From positions 3,969,501 to 4,033,500 of the forward strand of contig JANTQA010000076.1 in NCBI GenBank assembly GCA_027625915.1: a stretch of DNA of 64,000 nucleotides, in the 5' to 3' direction. The notes beneath the pieces are model-generated. The model was not told where the DNA came from. It did no database searches and worked only from the letters and a program-made list of their open reading frames with translations. Source of the DNA: Anaeramoeba flamelloides. Its lineage: Eukaryota > Metamonada > Anaeramoebidae. Positions 32,645 to 41,689 of the stretch are shown here, piece after piece. The position numbers and the translations under genes were made by a program. Every line of letters begins with the position of its first letter. Position 1 is the first letter of the stretch.

Positions 32645-35600
32645 TTAATCATGAAAATCATAATTATTATTATTATTTCGATTGCTCTTCCCTCTATTTG
32701 AATGTATGTTTCTTCCTCTGGTATTCCAAGTTTTACCATCATATCTTGAGAAACTATTTGAAGAAAAGTTTCTTGAAGAAATATTGTCGTTTCTTCTCGA
32801 TACATTATTAGTGGAATTGTTAAAATCTTGAGTAAATTGATTTCTTGTTGGTGCAGGTTTATGAATTTTCGATCCTCGATGAGAATAATTTTTGTTAAAA
32901 TAATTGTATTGATCATCATTATTCCAATTCTTGTTTGTATTTCGTTGTCTATTTTTTTTTTTATTTTTATTTGTATTATTAAAATTTGTTTCAATTCTTG
33001 AATTCCATAATTGTTTGGAATTAATATTCATATTATTATTATTGTTGTTGTTGAAGTTGTTTTGATTATTGTTTTGATTATTATTCATATTATTATTATT
33101 ATTGTTGTTGTTGTTGTTGTTGCTTTGGTTAATGTTTTTAGATCTATTATTCGAAATAGTATGATTATGGATATGGCTATGGGCATGGTTATGACTATAA
33201 TTATAATTTTGATTCTTATAAATAAATAATTTATGTTCCATTTCTTCATTAACCCATCCAATTGTTCTCATAAATTTCATTGTATTTTCAATATTATTAC
33301 CAATTGTTTCTTTTCTTTTTCTTGTATTATTAATAATATTAGTGTTATTATTAATATTAATATTATTCTTGTTATTAAATTCATTTTTTAAATTTTTTTT
33401 TTGATTTTTTCTTTTTAGACTATTATTAAAAGAATATTTATCTTTTTCATTGTTGCCTTCATTTTCAGAATTTGATATCGATTCGCTTTTCAATTCATCG
33501 TTGACATTCAATTTTAAGAGATCTAATGGTGAAGGGTTTGGAATTAAAGTTTGTGCTCTTTTTTTTTTATTTTCTTTATTTCTTTTTCTATTTCTTTTTG
33601 ATAGTTCATAAATTTCCTTTTGTGTTTTTGGTGCAAATTGTTCTGGTGGGGTGATTTTACCACTCATTTTAAAATTTTCTTCATTAAAAAGATCATTTGA
33701 ATTATATCCTTTTGAATTATTTTGGGAATAAATACAAAATGGTGATGATCCTCTTATGTCTTCACTATTCGAATCTGATGCTTCAGAATCAGAGATTTCA
33801 AAAATTACTGATGAATCAATTTTTGGAAATATTTTTTGTAATTCAGTTGTCGTAGTATTAATTTTGATATCATCAACTCCCTTCTCCTTCTCCATTTCCC
33901 TTTCCCTTTCCTTTTCCTTTTTCTTTTCACTTTCTTTTTCTTTTTCTTTTTCTTTTCCCTTTCCCCTTTCTTCTTGTTGTTCTTTCCCCTTTATTGTATT
34001 ATTTAATTTTTTATTTTCATTTTTCCCATCTTTATTATTATTTAATATTAAATCAGCTTTCTCGATTAAATTATCAAATCGTTTTTGAATTTCATTATCC
34101 TGGAATTTAATTAAGAGTATTTTTATTAAATTTTTCGAATATTTTTTAATAAAGATTGGGGGTTTTGTTTTTGGAAATAAAGAAAGTAGTGATTGTTCTG
34201 TTGTTGGTAATTTTTTACAAAGTAAAAATAAATTTTTATTTGATAAAATGGAATAAATACATTCATCTTCCTTTCTAGCAATATTATCTCTCCAATTATA
34301 CAGTTCAGAAAAAATATATAATTGAAGTGAATTAAATTTATTATATTCATTATTATTATTATTATTATTATTTGTTGTGGTGGTGTTAGTATTATTAAGT
34401 ATTATTGAATTGTTGTTGTTATTATTGGTGATATCATTAATGTTCTTATTATTATTATTATTATAATTTTCATTCTTATTAAAACAATAATTGTTATATA
34501 ATTTTAAAAAATTTTTAGAGTAAAATTTGGGTTTCCTATAGCCCTTTAAGCATATTTCTTTTCCTCTTTCAAAAACTTGCTTGATTAATTTTTGTTTTAA
34601 TTTGTTTGTATTTCTTGGTAATTTTTTATTATTTTGAGAATATTGATGGATTGCATGCTTGGATAAAGAAGATTTAAGAAATTCAAATATATTATATAAA
34701 TAATAGCTATGATGCCTAAGATAGCGTAATGATTTAAAGGGTATTGGTCTAATTCTCCAATCGATATGTTCAAAGTTTTTAAAATTATTGTTTTTATTAT
34801 TATTATTATTATTATTATAATGATAATCACAGTTCTGATCATAAAATTGTAACTCTTTTAATTTTTCTATTTCTTTTATTTCATTTTCTTCTTCTTCAAA
34901 CTCTTTGAACATTAAATTTGTGATTTCATTTTTTTCATTTGATCGTTTAAATTTGTTTACTTTTTTGTCCGAATTTTCTCCAAAATCCAAAAATTTTTTC
35001 ACTATAAGACTTAATTTTTCATTTTGGTTTTGTAATTCTTTGTCTCCAAACAGTTTTATTGCTTCACTGATATCAAACAAATTGATAACATACAGCCCAA
35101 AATCTCTCTGCAATGCTAATAGCGATTGTTGAGAATTGATCATTATTTTGATAATCTTTGGATTTGTAAATACATTTAATAACACATTTAATTTGGATCG
35201 TAATTTAATGGCATCAATTATATAATCGCTACTATTTGTAGAAATTGACATTAAGCAGGTAAACCCTTGGTACGAATGGAATTGGTGTTGGTGTAATTGT
35301 AAACTAAGCCTAGAAACCTTTGATAACTGAATTGAAACTAATTTTAAATCTTCTTCATTGTCAACCCATTTAAATTCTTTGTCGCTTAAAGAAATATTTG
35401 CCTTTATGTTCGTTGATTCTAAAATTTCTTTCGTTGTTGAGTAGTAGTGATAGTGCTTTGACGAAAATTGTAAGGAATTTAATTCATAAGAATAGGGATT
35501 ATATGTCCCATCTTTTTTCATTTTCAATAAGGATTGTTCTAATGGTAATTTGCAATTTGGCTTATTTTTTAATTTTAGTTGGAACGGTTTATTTGAATTG

Positions 35601-36418
35601 TCAATTTGCTCTTGGAATCTTAATTGTGGCTTCACAAGTTTAAATAAATCGTTTGTATCGAATTCTTGATGTTTTTTTTGACTTTGGTTTTGATTTTGTG
35701 AAAAGCTCGTCTTATCATAATTGGGGTTCGAAATAAATTTCACAACATTTCCTTGTTCTTTGTTTTTTTTATTATACCGATTCTGTTTATCGTTTTTTCT
35801 TTCGACCTCTTTCTCTTTATCTTTTCCTCTTCCTTTTCCTTTTCCTTTTTCCTTAAAACCATCAGTCTCATTTTCATTTTCTTTTTCATTTTCTTTTTCT
35901 TTTTCTTTTTCTTTTTCTTGGATATCCTCACTCTCCTCAGCAAGAACCTTACCTAATAAATTCTCTACATGATCAAATATTAAATTATTTAATTTGAGAA
36001 TCGTTGAAAAGTCTTTTAATTGTTGGAATCGATGACGATTCAGATTCTTTTTTCTTGTTTTTTGTTTTTTATTTTTGTTCAAGTTGTTGCTATTCATTGT
36101 ATTATTTTGTTTGCTACTGTTAGTGTTATTTTTGTTCTTGTTGCTGATTTGTTTCTTTTGTATCTTGGTTTTGTTTAGATCTTGAGCGAGTGAAGTATTT
36201 AAATTTAATGTTTCAATTGGATTTAACCAATTTAAACCCTTATTTAATAATACCTTAATTTTTTTTTGTGAATGGACAAGCTTTTGTTGTGTTTGCTTGT
36301 TTAATTTTTTTTGTTTTTGTTTTTGGTTTTGGTTTGATTGGAAAAAAGGTTCTATTTGTTTTGTCGCATTAATTAGAGATGAAAACAATTTAACAGTCAG
36401 ATCATGAGACTGTTCCAT
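32645..36418 (-). CDS. RRP6: Rrp6/EXOSC10-like exosome protein, apparently catalytically dead
   Basis: 1257 aa, single exon, ATG at 36418. Order: helical N terminus (1-165, PMC2NT-like position); Lys/Glu-rich run (165-225); the KPQLRFQEQIDNSN motif (263-276) and NPYSYELNSLQF (307-318), both near-diagnostic of Rrp6; a DEDD-type exonuclease fold (about 350-590) with GFTCLMSIST, DFGLYVINLFD and DWRIRPIP; HRDC domain (about 695-770) with YNWRDNIARKEDE; then KTQKEIYELSKR and a long Lys/Glu, Asn and Arg-rich tail. The oddity: by alignment to human EXOSC10 the catalytic Asp/Glu of ExoI are Q374 and H376, the ExoII Asp is S432, and the ExoIII Asp is H570, while its Tyr (Y566) remains. Rrp6 normally trims rRNA and degrades nuclear RNA. 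This one may serve only as a scaffold or RNA binder. Length is greater than the usual 730-890, owing to low-complexity tracts. Confidence 0.9.
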   Translation of the reverse strand: MEQSHDLTVKLFSSLINATKQIEPFFQSNQNQKQKQKKLNKQTQQKLVHSQKKIKVLLNKGLNWLNPIETLNLNTSLAQDLNKTKIQKKQISNKNKNNTNSSKQNNTMNSNNLNKNKKQKTRKKNLNRHRFQQLKDFSTILKLNNLIFDHVENLLGKVLAEESEDIQEKEKEKEKENEKENENETDGFKEKGKGKGRGKDKEKEVERKNDKQNRYNKKNKEQGNVVKFISNPNYDKTSFSQNQNQSQKKHQEFDTNDLFKLVKPQLRFQEQIDNSNKPFQLKLKNKPNCKLPLEQSLLKMKKDGTYNPYSYELNSLQFSSKHYHYYSTTKEILESTNIKANISLSDKEFKWVDNEEDLKLVSIQLSKVSRLSLQLHQHQFHSYQGFTCLMSISTNSSDYIIDAIKLRSKLNVLLNVFTNPKIIKIMINSQQSLLALQRDFGLYVINLFDISEAIKLFGDKELQNQNEKLSLIVKKFLDFGENSDKKVNKFKRSNEKNEITNLMFKEFEEEENEIKEIEKLKELQFYDQNCDYHYNNNNNNNKNNNFKNFEHIDWRIRPIPFKSLRYLRHHSYYLYNIFEFLKSSLSKHAIHQYSQNNKKLPRNTNKLKQKLIKQVFERGKEICLKGYRKPKFYSKNFLKLYNNYCFNKNENYNNNNNKNINDITNNNNNNSIILNNTNTTTTNNNNNNNNEYNKFNSLQLYIFSELYNWRDNIARKEDECIYSILSNKNLFLLCKKLPTTEQSLLSLFPKTKPPIFIKKYSKNLIKILLIKFQDNEIQKRFDNLIEKADLILNNNKDGKNENKKLNNTIKGKEQQEERGKGKEKEKEKESEKKKEKEREREMEKEKGVDDIKINTTTTELQKIFPKIDSSVIFEISDSEASDSNSEDIRGSSPFCIYSQNNSKGYNSNDLFNEENFKMSGKITPPEQFAPKTQKEIYELSKRNRKRNKENKKKRAQTLIPNPSPLDLLKLNVNDELKSESISNSENEGNNEKDKYSFNNSLKRKNQKKNLKNEFNNKNNININNNTNIINNTRKRKETIGNNIENTMKFMRTIGWVNEEMEHKLFIYKNQNYNYSHNHAHSHIHNHTISNNRSKNINQSNNNNNNNNNNNMNNNQNNNQNNFNNNNNNNMNINSKQLWNSRIETNFNNTNKNKKKNRQRNTNKNWNNDDQYNYFNKNYSHRGSKIHKPAPTRNQFTQDFNNSTNNVSRRNDNISSRNFSSNSFSRYDGKTWNTRGRNIHSNRGKSNRNNNNNYDFHD

Positions 36419-37435
36419 TTATTGGTGATTGTTATGTTTCGTGAGATAAGTATTTGTCTTTTCGAAAAGAAAAGTAATTGTTTGACTCTGAAATAAATTC
36501 TAAAAATGATTTCACTCTCTTAATTTTTTTAGAAATTAGAAGATTGAATATTATTCAGAAACAGTCACGAACCTTTACACTTCCTCAAATATATCGATTG
36601 AAAATACGTTAAATTACAGTTTTTTGTTGGAGTCAAATTTTTTTCATAAAAAATTTTTACTCTTGAATTTTTTATTTTTTTTTCGTTCTTGTTTTGACTC
36701 TTATTTGAACCAGCTTGAGAAAACGAATTAGAAACTGTATTTTTTTTTAAATCCTTTTAATTTTGTTTGTTATTCTTTCTTTTACATTTCATCCACGAGC
36801 GATTAAGGGAAAAATAATTGCAATCCTCAAAGATCGAAAGCAAAGAAAAAAAGGCGACTTTTTCACAACAAATTAACTGTGTTTAAAATGGCCTTGGTTT
36901 GGTTTTAAGGGAATGATCACCAAATAATTTTTTTCGATAAAAAAAAATTCTTTCTTTATTTTGAGTGTTGATCTTCAAAACAAAAAAAAAAAACAAACAG
37001 TTTTCTTTTTATTAAAAATTAATTTTTTTTCTCTGGTTAGTGCTTGGTTGATATAGAAAAGAAATAAGGTTTTCTTTTTGTTTGTTTCAAGTAGTGTTTA
37101 TTTTCAAGTTTCAAAGACTTAAAAGGCGACATAACTCCAATTTTAAAACTTTTAATTAATAATCTATTTCTTTATAAGGTAGCAACAACAATTGACTTTA
37201 GGTTAACTTTATTTTGAAACTCAAAAATCCTAAGTGCTTTGGATAGAGATTCTGAAACAAAACGATTTTGAAATAATACTTATTTTCATTTGGGATTGTG
37301 TTTCAAAATATCACCATGAAAACCAAGTTTTCTTTTTGATTTATTGGAGATCAGAGAAAATTATTTTGAATTGCCAGGATAATTAGAAGCTGAAATTAAC
37401 AATCAGATGCTATCACAAATACGAAACTAATGATA
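36419..37435. other. 5' flank of the Rrp6-like gene and spacer
   Basis: Noncoding. The region 36530-36900 is a little more complex than the far spacer and should hold the promoter; no motif named. Downstream of that only A/T-rich sequence up to the F3 element. Confidence 0.5.
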
Positions 37436-37837
37436 CAGTCTATCCAAAGCTACCGTGAAATTTTTTCAATAACAAATTTTGGTGTTGATATAGATTTTGA
37501 AAAAGTTGAATATGAGAATAAGAAAGCTCATATTGAAAAAAAAATTTCTAAAATGAGCCAATATTCAAAGAGTTTTTTTATGATTTTCAAAAAAATAAAT
37601 ATTCAGAAACCAAAATAACTGTAAACATCCAAAATTCATTGATAAATTACATAGAATTAACTCTAAAAAAATGAATTTTTTTTTGATCACATCAAAAGTT
37701 TATTTTTCATATCAATTCATTTATGAAAATATATTTTCAATCTGGGCTTTCTTATTCTTATATCCAACTTTTTAAAAATATATATCAACATCAAAATTTG
37801 ATATTGAAAAAAATTCACGGTAGCCTTGGAACAGCTG
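37436..37837 (+). mobile_element. inverted-repeat element, family F3, copy 1 (402 bp)
   Basis: About 100-bp arms: left CAGTCTATCCAAAGCTACCG (37436-37455), right the complement ending CGGTAGCCTTGGAACAGCTG (37818-37837). TA flanks both ends (37434-37435, 37838-37839). A 62-codon frame through the left half (…FEKVEYENKKAHIEKKI…) has a homologous counterpart in the F3-like sequence at 45.5 kb, suggesting descent from a coding transposon. Confidence 0.75.
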
Positions 37838-37908
37838 TAAAAATGAAATAATACTTGGCAATGAGGAATATTGGTTTCACTAAAAATAGAATTTTGGATT
37901 GATTGTTT

Positions 37909-37918
37909 GGGGGGGGGG
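37909..37918 (+). repeat. G10 homopolymer
   Basis: Ten consecutive G in otherwise A/T-rich DNA, nine bases before the F1 element that starts at 37928. Confidence 0.95.
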
Positions 37919-37927
37919 TAGTCATTA

Positions 37928-38125
37928 CAGTCAGTTCCACTTTTAAGACACAAACTTTCAAATGAAAATTAAATGTACAAAAAAATCTCGAATTACACCA
38001 CAAAATTTTTGGAATTTTTTTTTTACAAATTATTTTACTAGAATCTGAATTTTGTGCCTTAAAAGGAGATTTTTTTGTGCCTTAAATTTCGTTGAAAGTT
38101 TGTGTCTTAAAAGTGGAACTGACTG
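37928..38125. mobile_element. palindromic MITE, family F1, copy 3 (198 bp)
   Basis: Starts CAGTCAGTTCCACTTTTAAG and ends CTTAAAAGTGGAACTGACTG; flanked by TA at 37926-37927 and 38126-38127. The outer 20 bp are an exact inverted repeat, the cleanest of the three copies, so it may be the youngest. It sits only 90 bp from the F3 element. Confidence 0.92.
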
Positions 38126-38295
38126 TATGAATTATTTTTATGATTTCTCACATATTTAATAAATTTATAAAGGTTACATATCCCCATTCATTGTGATTTT
38201 ACCTTTCTCGTTAATTGACTTTTAATCCTAAAAATCCAAAATGTTAAATACTCCTATTTTAATTTATTGCTTTACAATAGACGGTAAAAAATATA

Positions 38296-38506
38296 CTCTG
38301 TTTCAAAATTTTTAACACATCAAAATTCAATTTTTGAAAAAAAGAAAAATATATATTTAATCAAGTCTCAAAGAAATACCAAATTAGTATACTAATTGTA
38401 ATGTTAACAATTATTTATAAATTACAATACTCGCAAAAAACAAAAATAAATAATTATCCATATTAATAAATAAATGAAGAGTGTGTTAAAAAGTTTGGAT
38501 ATGTGC
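38296..38506. mobile_element. MITE, family F6 (211 bp)
   Basis: Left CTCTGTTTCAAAATTTTTAA then CACA; right is the inverse of GCACATATCCAAACTTTTTA then ACACA. TA at 38294-38295 and 38507-38508. The TTTxxAAACTTTTTAACACA style is typical of Tc1-like termini. A single related end (GTATTCCAAACTTTTTAGAC) occurs near 41506. Confidence 0.65.
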
Positions 38507-38508
38507 TA

Positions 38509-41500
38509 ACAATAAAATATATTACTAAATTTGTAAAAATTTTATTAGGTTTATTGATCGATCAAATTGTTTGAGAACATCAACAAATTTTATTTGAGTT
38601 TTTATCTATGAAAGAACTCAACTCAAACCTAATATCAATTTTCGAAAAAATTATTGATCAAATGAAACAGTTTATGCAATTCAAAAAATAATATAAAAAT
38701 GAAAAACTAAAAAAGGAAAAAATGATTTTCATATTTTATAAAAATCTAATTATTTTTCTAATTTGAACAAAATTGTATTATCGCGATTCTTATAACCATT
38801 TTAACAAAGTGAAAAAATTTAAATTTTAGTTTTGAAGAAAATAATTTATGTTTTCCATTTTTTAGTCTAGGAAATTGACAAACAAATTGATAAAAAAATT
38901 ACGATTATTTCGGATACTCAATTCCATAAATTGTAAAAATCTCTGATTTAAATGATTTAAAAACAATGTTCGAAAAAATAATCCGAGATTTCTTGATTTC
39001 TTTTCTTTTCTTTTGAAATTTAATTTAAAGATTTGTTTTATTTAAAATTAAAAATTTCTCTAATCCAGTAATGTAAATTAAAAAATTTATCTTTCCACAT
39101 GATCGAAATTGAATTTTCAATTTCAGAAAATATCCTTTTATAAGAGACAACCAATTTCTATTTCTTATAACTTTTCAATATATATTTGGAATGGTTACAC
39201 CAATTAAAAAATAATCAACCTGTGATGAAGCAGTTGATAGATTTCTGATAATAAATAACGAAAAAAGAGGAAATTTTTTAGAAAAAAGACCCAAAGAGTG
39301 AAATCCAAATTCCAATTTAAACCATATGAATTACAATTTTGAAAGAAACTTGGTCCTTTTTGAGGTGCCACTCTTTGGTATTTTTTGATATCCCAAAGAT
39401 TTTTCGTTATTTTTTTATTTTTTATAAGAGTTATTTTTTATTCAAACGAATGTTACTAAATCCTTATCTTGCCCAATTTAGAGTGCTAAAAAAATAACTA
39501 TAAATTTAATCAAATTGAATTAAACTGGATTTTTAACAGGAAGTAAAGAATTTGTATCTATTGAAGAAATTTAACTACTGTCCAAATCGGATGCTATACG
39601 AAATCTAAATTAATATATCGAAAAAAGAAAAAAAATCTTTTAAAAGACGACCAATTAAAGGACAATCAAAATATTACAAATTTTAGGATTTTAAAAAAAC
39701 ATAATCGATTTTAAAACTTTTTCAAAATTTTGAACAAAACTAGTCAAATTTACACTACAAGGTAACAATAACTTATCAAAATTAAAGTTTGTCAAAACTA
39801 CATTTTGGATTTCAGTTATACCTCTTTTATAAATTATTTTTACAAAGTTATAATATTTTTATGTAGTTAAGATAAGATAGATATTAAACCAATTAAGCTT
39901 CGAATACTGCCCCTTTCAAAATTCTTGACCTTTGAAAAAAAAAAACCCCTACAATTTGAGGTATTTTTTTATTTTGAATTTATTTATGATGGATGAACTT
40001 TAGATTGAACATTAAGGAGGAAAAAATAATAAATATTTTAACAATTTTCAGAAAAAACAAGGAATAAATATATAAAAACCCAAAAACGAAAAAAAATAAA
40101 ATGATAAAAGATATTCCAAAAACAGCAAAAACAAACAGTTTTTCAATTTAAGTTAACGATATCTTTTGAAAGAAATATTTGATTTTATTTTAATTGAAAA
40201 ATATGATTCTTTTTAAAAATTATTAAAAAAATATAATTCAAATATCTCTCGACAAATCTTAAATAATATTTCAAAAATTTTACAATTAAAAAATAAAAAA
40301 TATTATTGAAAATTTTTATTTTTTTTTTTCAATTCCCATTAATATCTAATAAAGTTGTAAACTTTTTTCAAAATTGTTATTTTTAATAATGTTTATTGTG
40401 CGAGTGTATTTTAAAAATACAAAATCTAGAAATCTTTTTTTTTGAAAAAGATTTACTAGTTATGTAAAATCGATTTTTTTTGGATATTATACAAAGGATA
40501 CTCGGCGATATTTTAAAGTATATTTATATCATTACGATCAACTATAGCATATTTTAAAATAAAGTGGAGTAGTTTTTGCAAAATTATGCATTGACTTCCA
40601 AAAATTATCAACTTTATTTCAAATTTTGTTAATAAAAAGTATTTGACCCAGAACATTCATTATCAAAAAAAAACACTAAATTTTAAATTTTCAAACAATT
40701 CTAAACTCAACCTCATTAAAAGCCAACATTATGCTGTTTCTTTTAAAAGTATCGTCCATAGATGATGAAATTCAGAAAGCCATTAAGCATTGGGAAATAT
40801 AAAACAAGAAGAGATGTCTTTATGTTTTCACAATAAGAATATTTTGTTTTTATGTTTTTTGGAAACTAATTTTTTGTTAATTTCTTTTTTTTGTTAAGTT
40901 TCCATGAATATTTTTTGCTTTTTATATTTTTTTATATTTAAATTCTCCCGCCCCACCCCGGAAAATTGTTTAAATTGACAAAACTAAAAAATGAACTTCA
41001 ATAGATTGATAATATCCAATTTATTTTATTTTAAAACACGTGATGTAACAACTGATTGAGAAAATTATTATTTAATGTAAGTTGTTATTTGGTTGATAAA
41101 AAATGAGATAAATTGGCCAACCAAACCATAACAAACTTCAATGATTGTTTTGATCTGATCATGATATTTTTTTGATTGTTTTTTGTAGATTTTTACATAA
41201 TAAATTTATTTTGAAGATCAGTTTTTTTATACAATAAAAATTTATCAACTTGTAAATGTTTCCCTGAACTAAAGAATCATGTTAATTTAAAGATTTGTTT
41301 ATTATGAAAAATTACTCAAGATTTTAATAAAAATATTTAGTTCAAAAAAATTATCATTTTTTATTTTTGTACACAAATTGGCATTTTTCAAATTACCTTT
41401 TTTTAATAGAATTAACTATTTCCCGAAAAAATATCTTTTCTCATAAAAAAGTAAAGTTATTCACGAAAGAAGTGACAGTTAAATGGAAGAATTATCGTAT

Positions 41501-41689
41501 AGTGTATTCCAAACTTTTTAGACGTAAAACCCTACAGTTAATTTTTTGCAACCCTAAAAGATTAATCGAAATTAATAAAAATGAAAAAAAAACAGTTTAT
41601 TAAGATTATTATTGATAATAAATATTGTATACAATGGCAAAAAAAACAAAAAATAAAAATACAGAAAAGAAAAATAAAGATAAAATATC
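38509..41689. other. AT-rich spacer 3' of the ankyrin-BTB gene
   Basis: Noncoding. A short coding-like island at 40733-40801 (ATG to TAA, containing SSIDDEIQKAIKHWEI) stands out from its surroundings but is too short to call. G/C-rich patch CTCCCGCCCCACCCCGG near 40945. A lone F6-like end lies near 41506. Confidence 0.45.
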
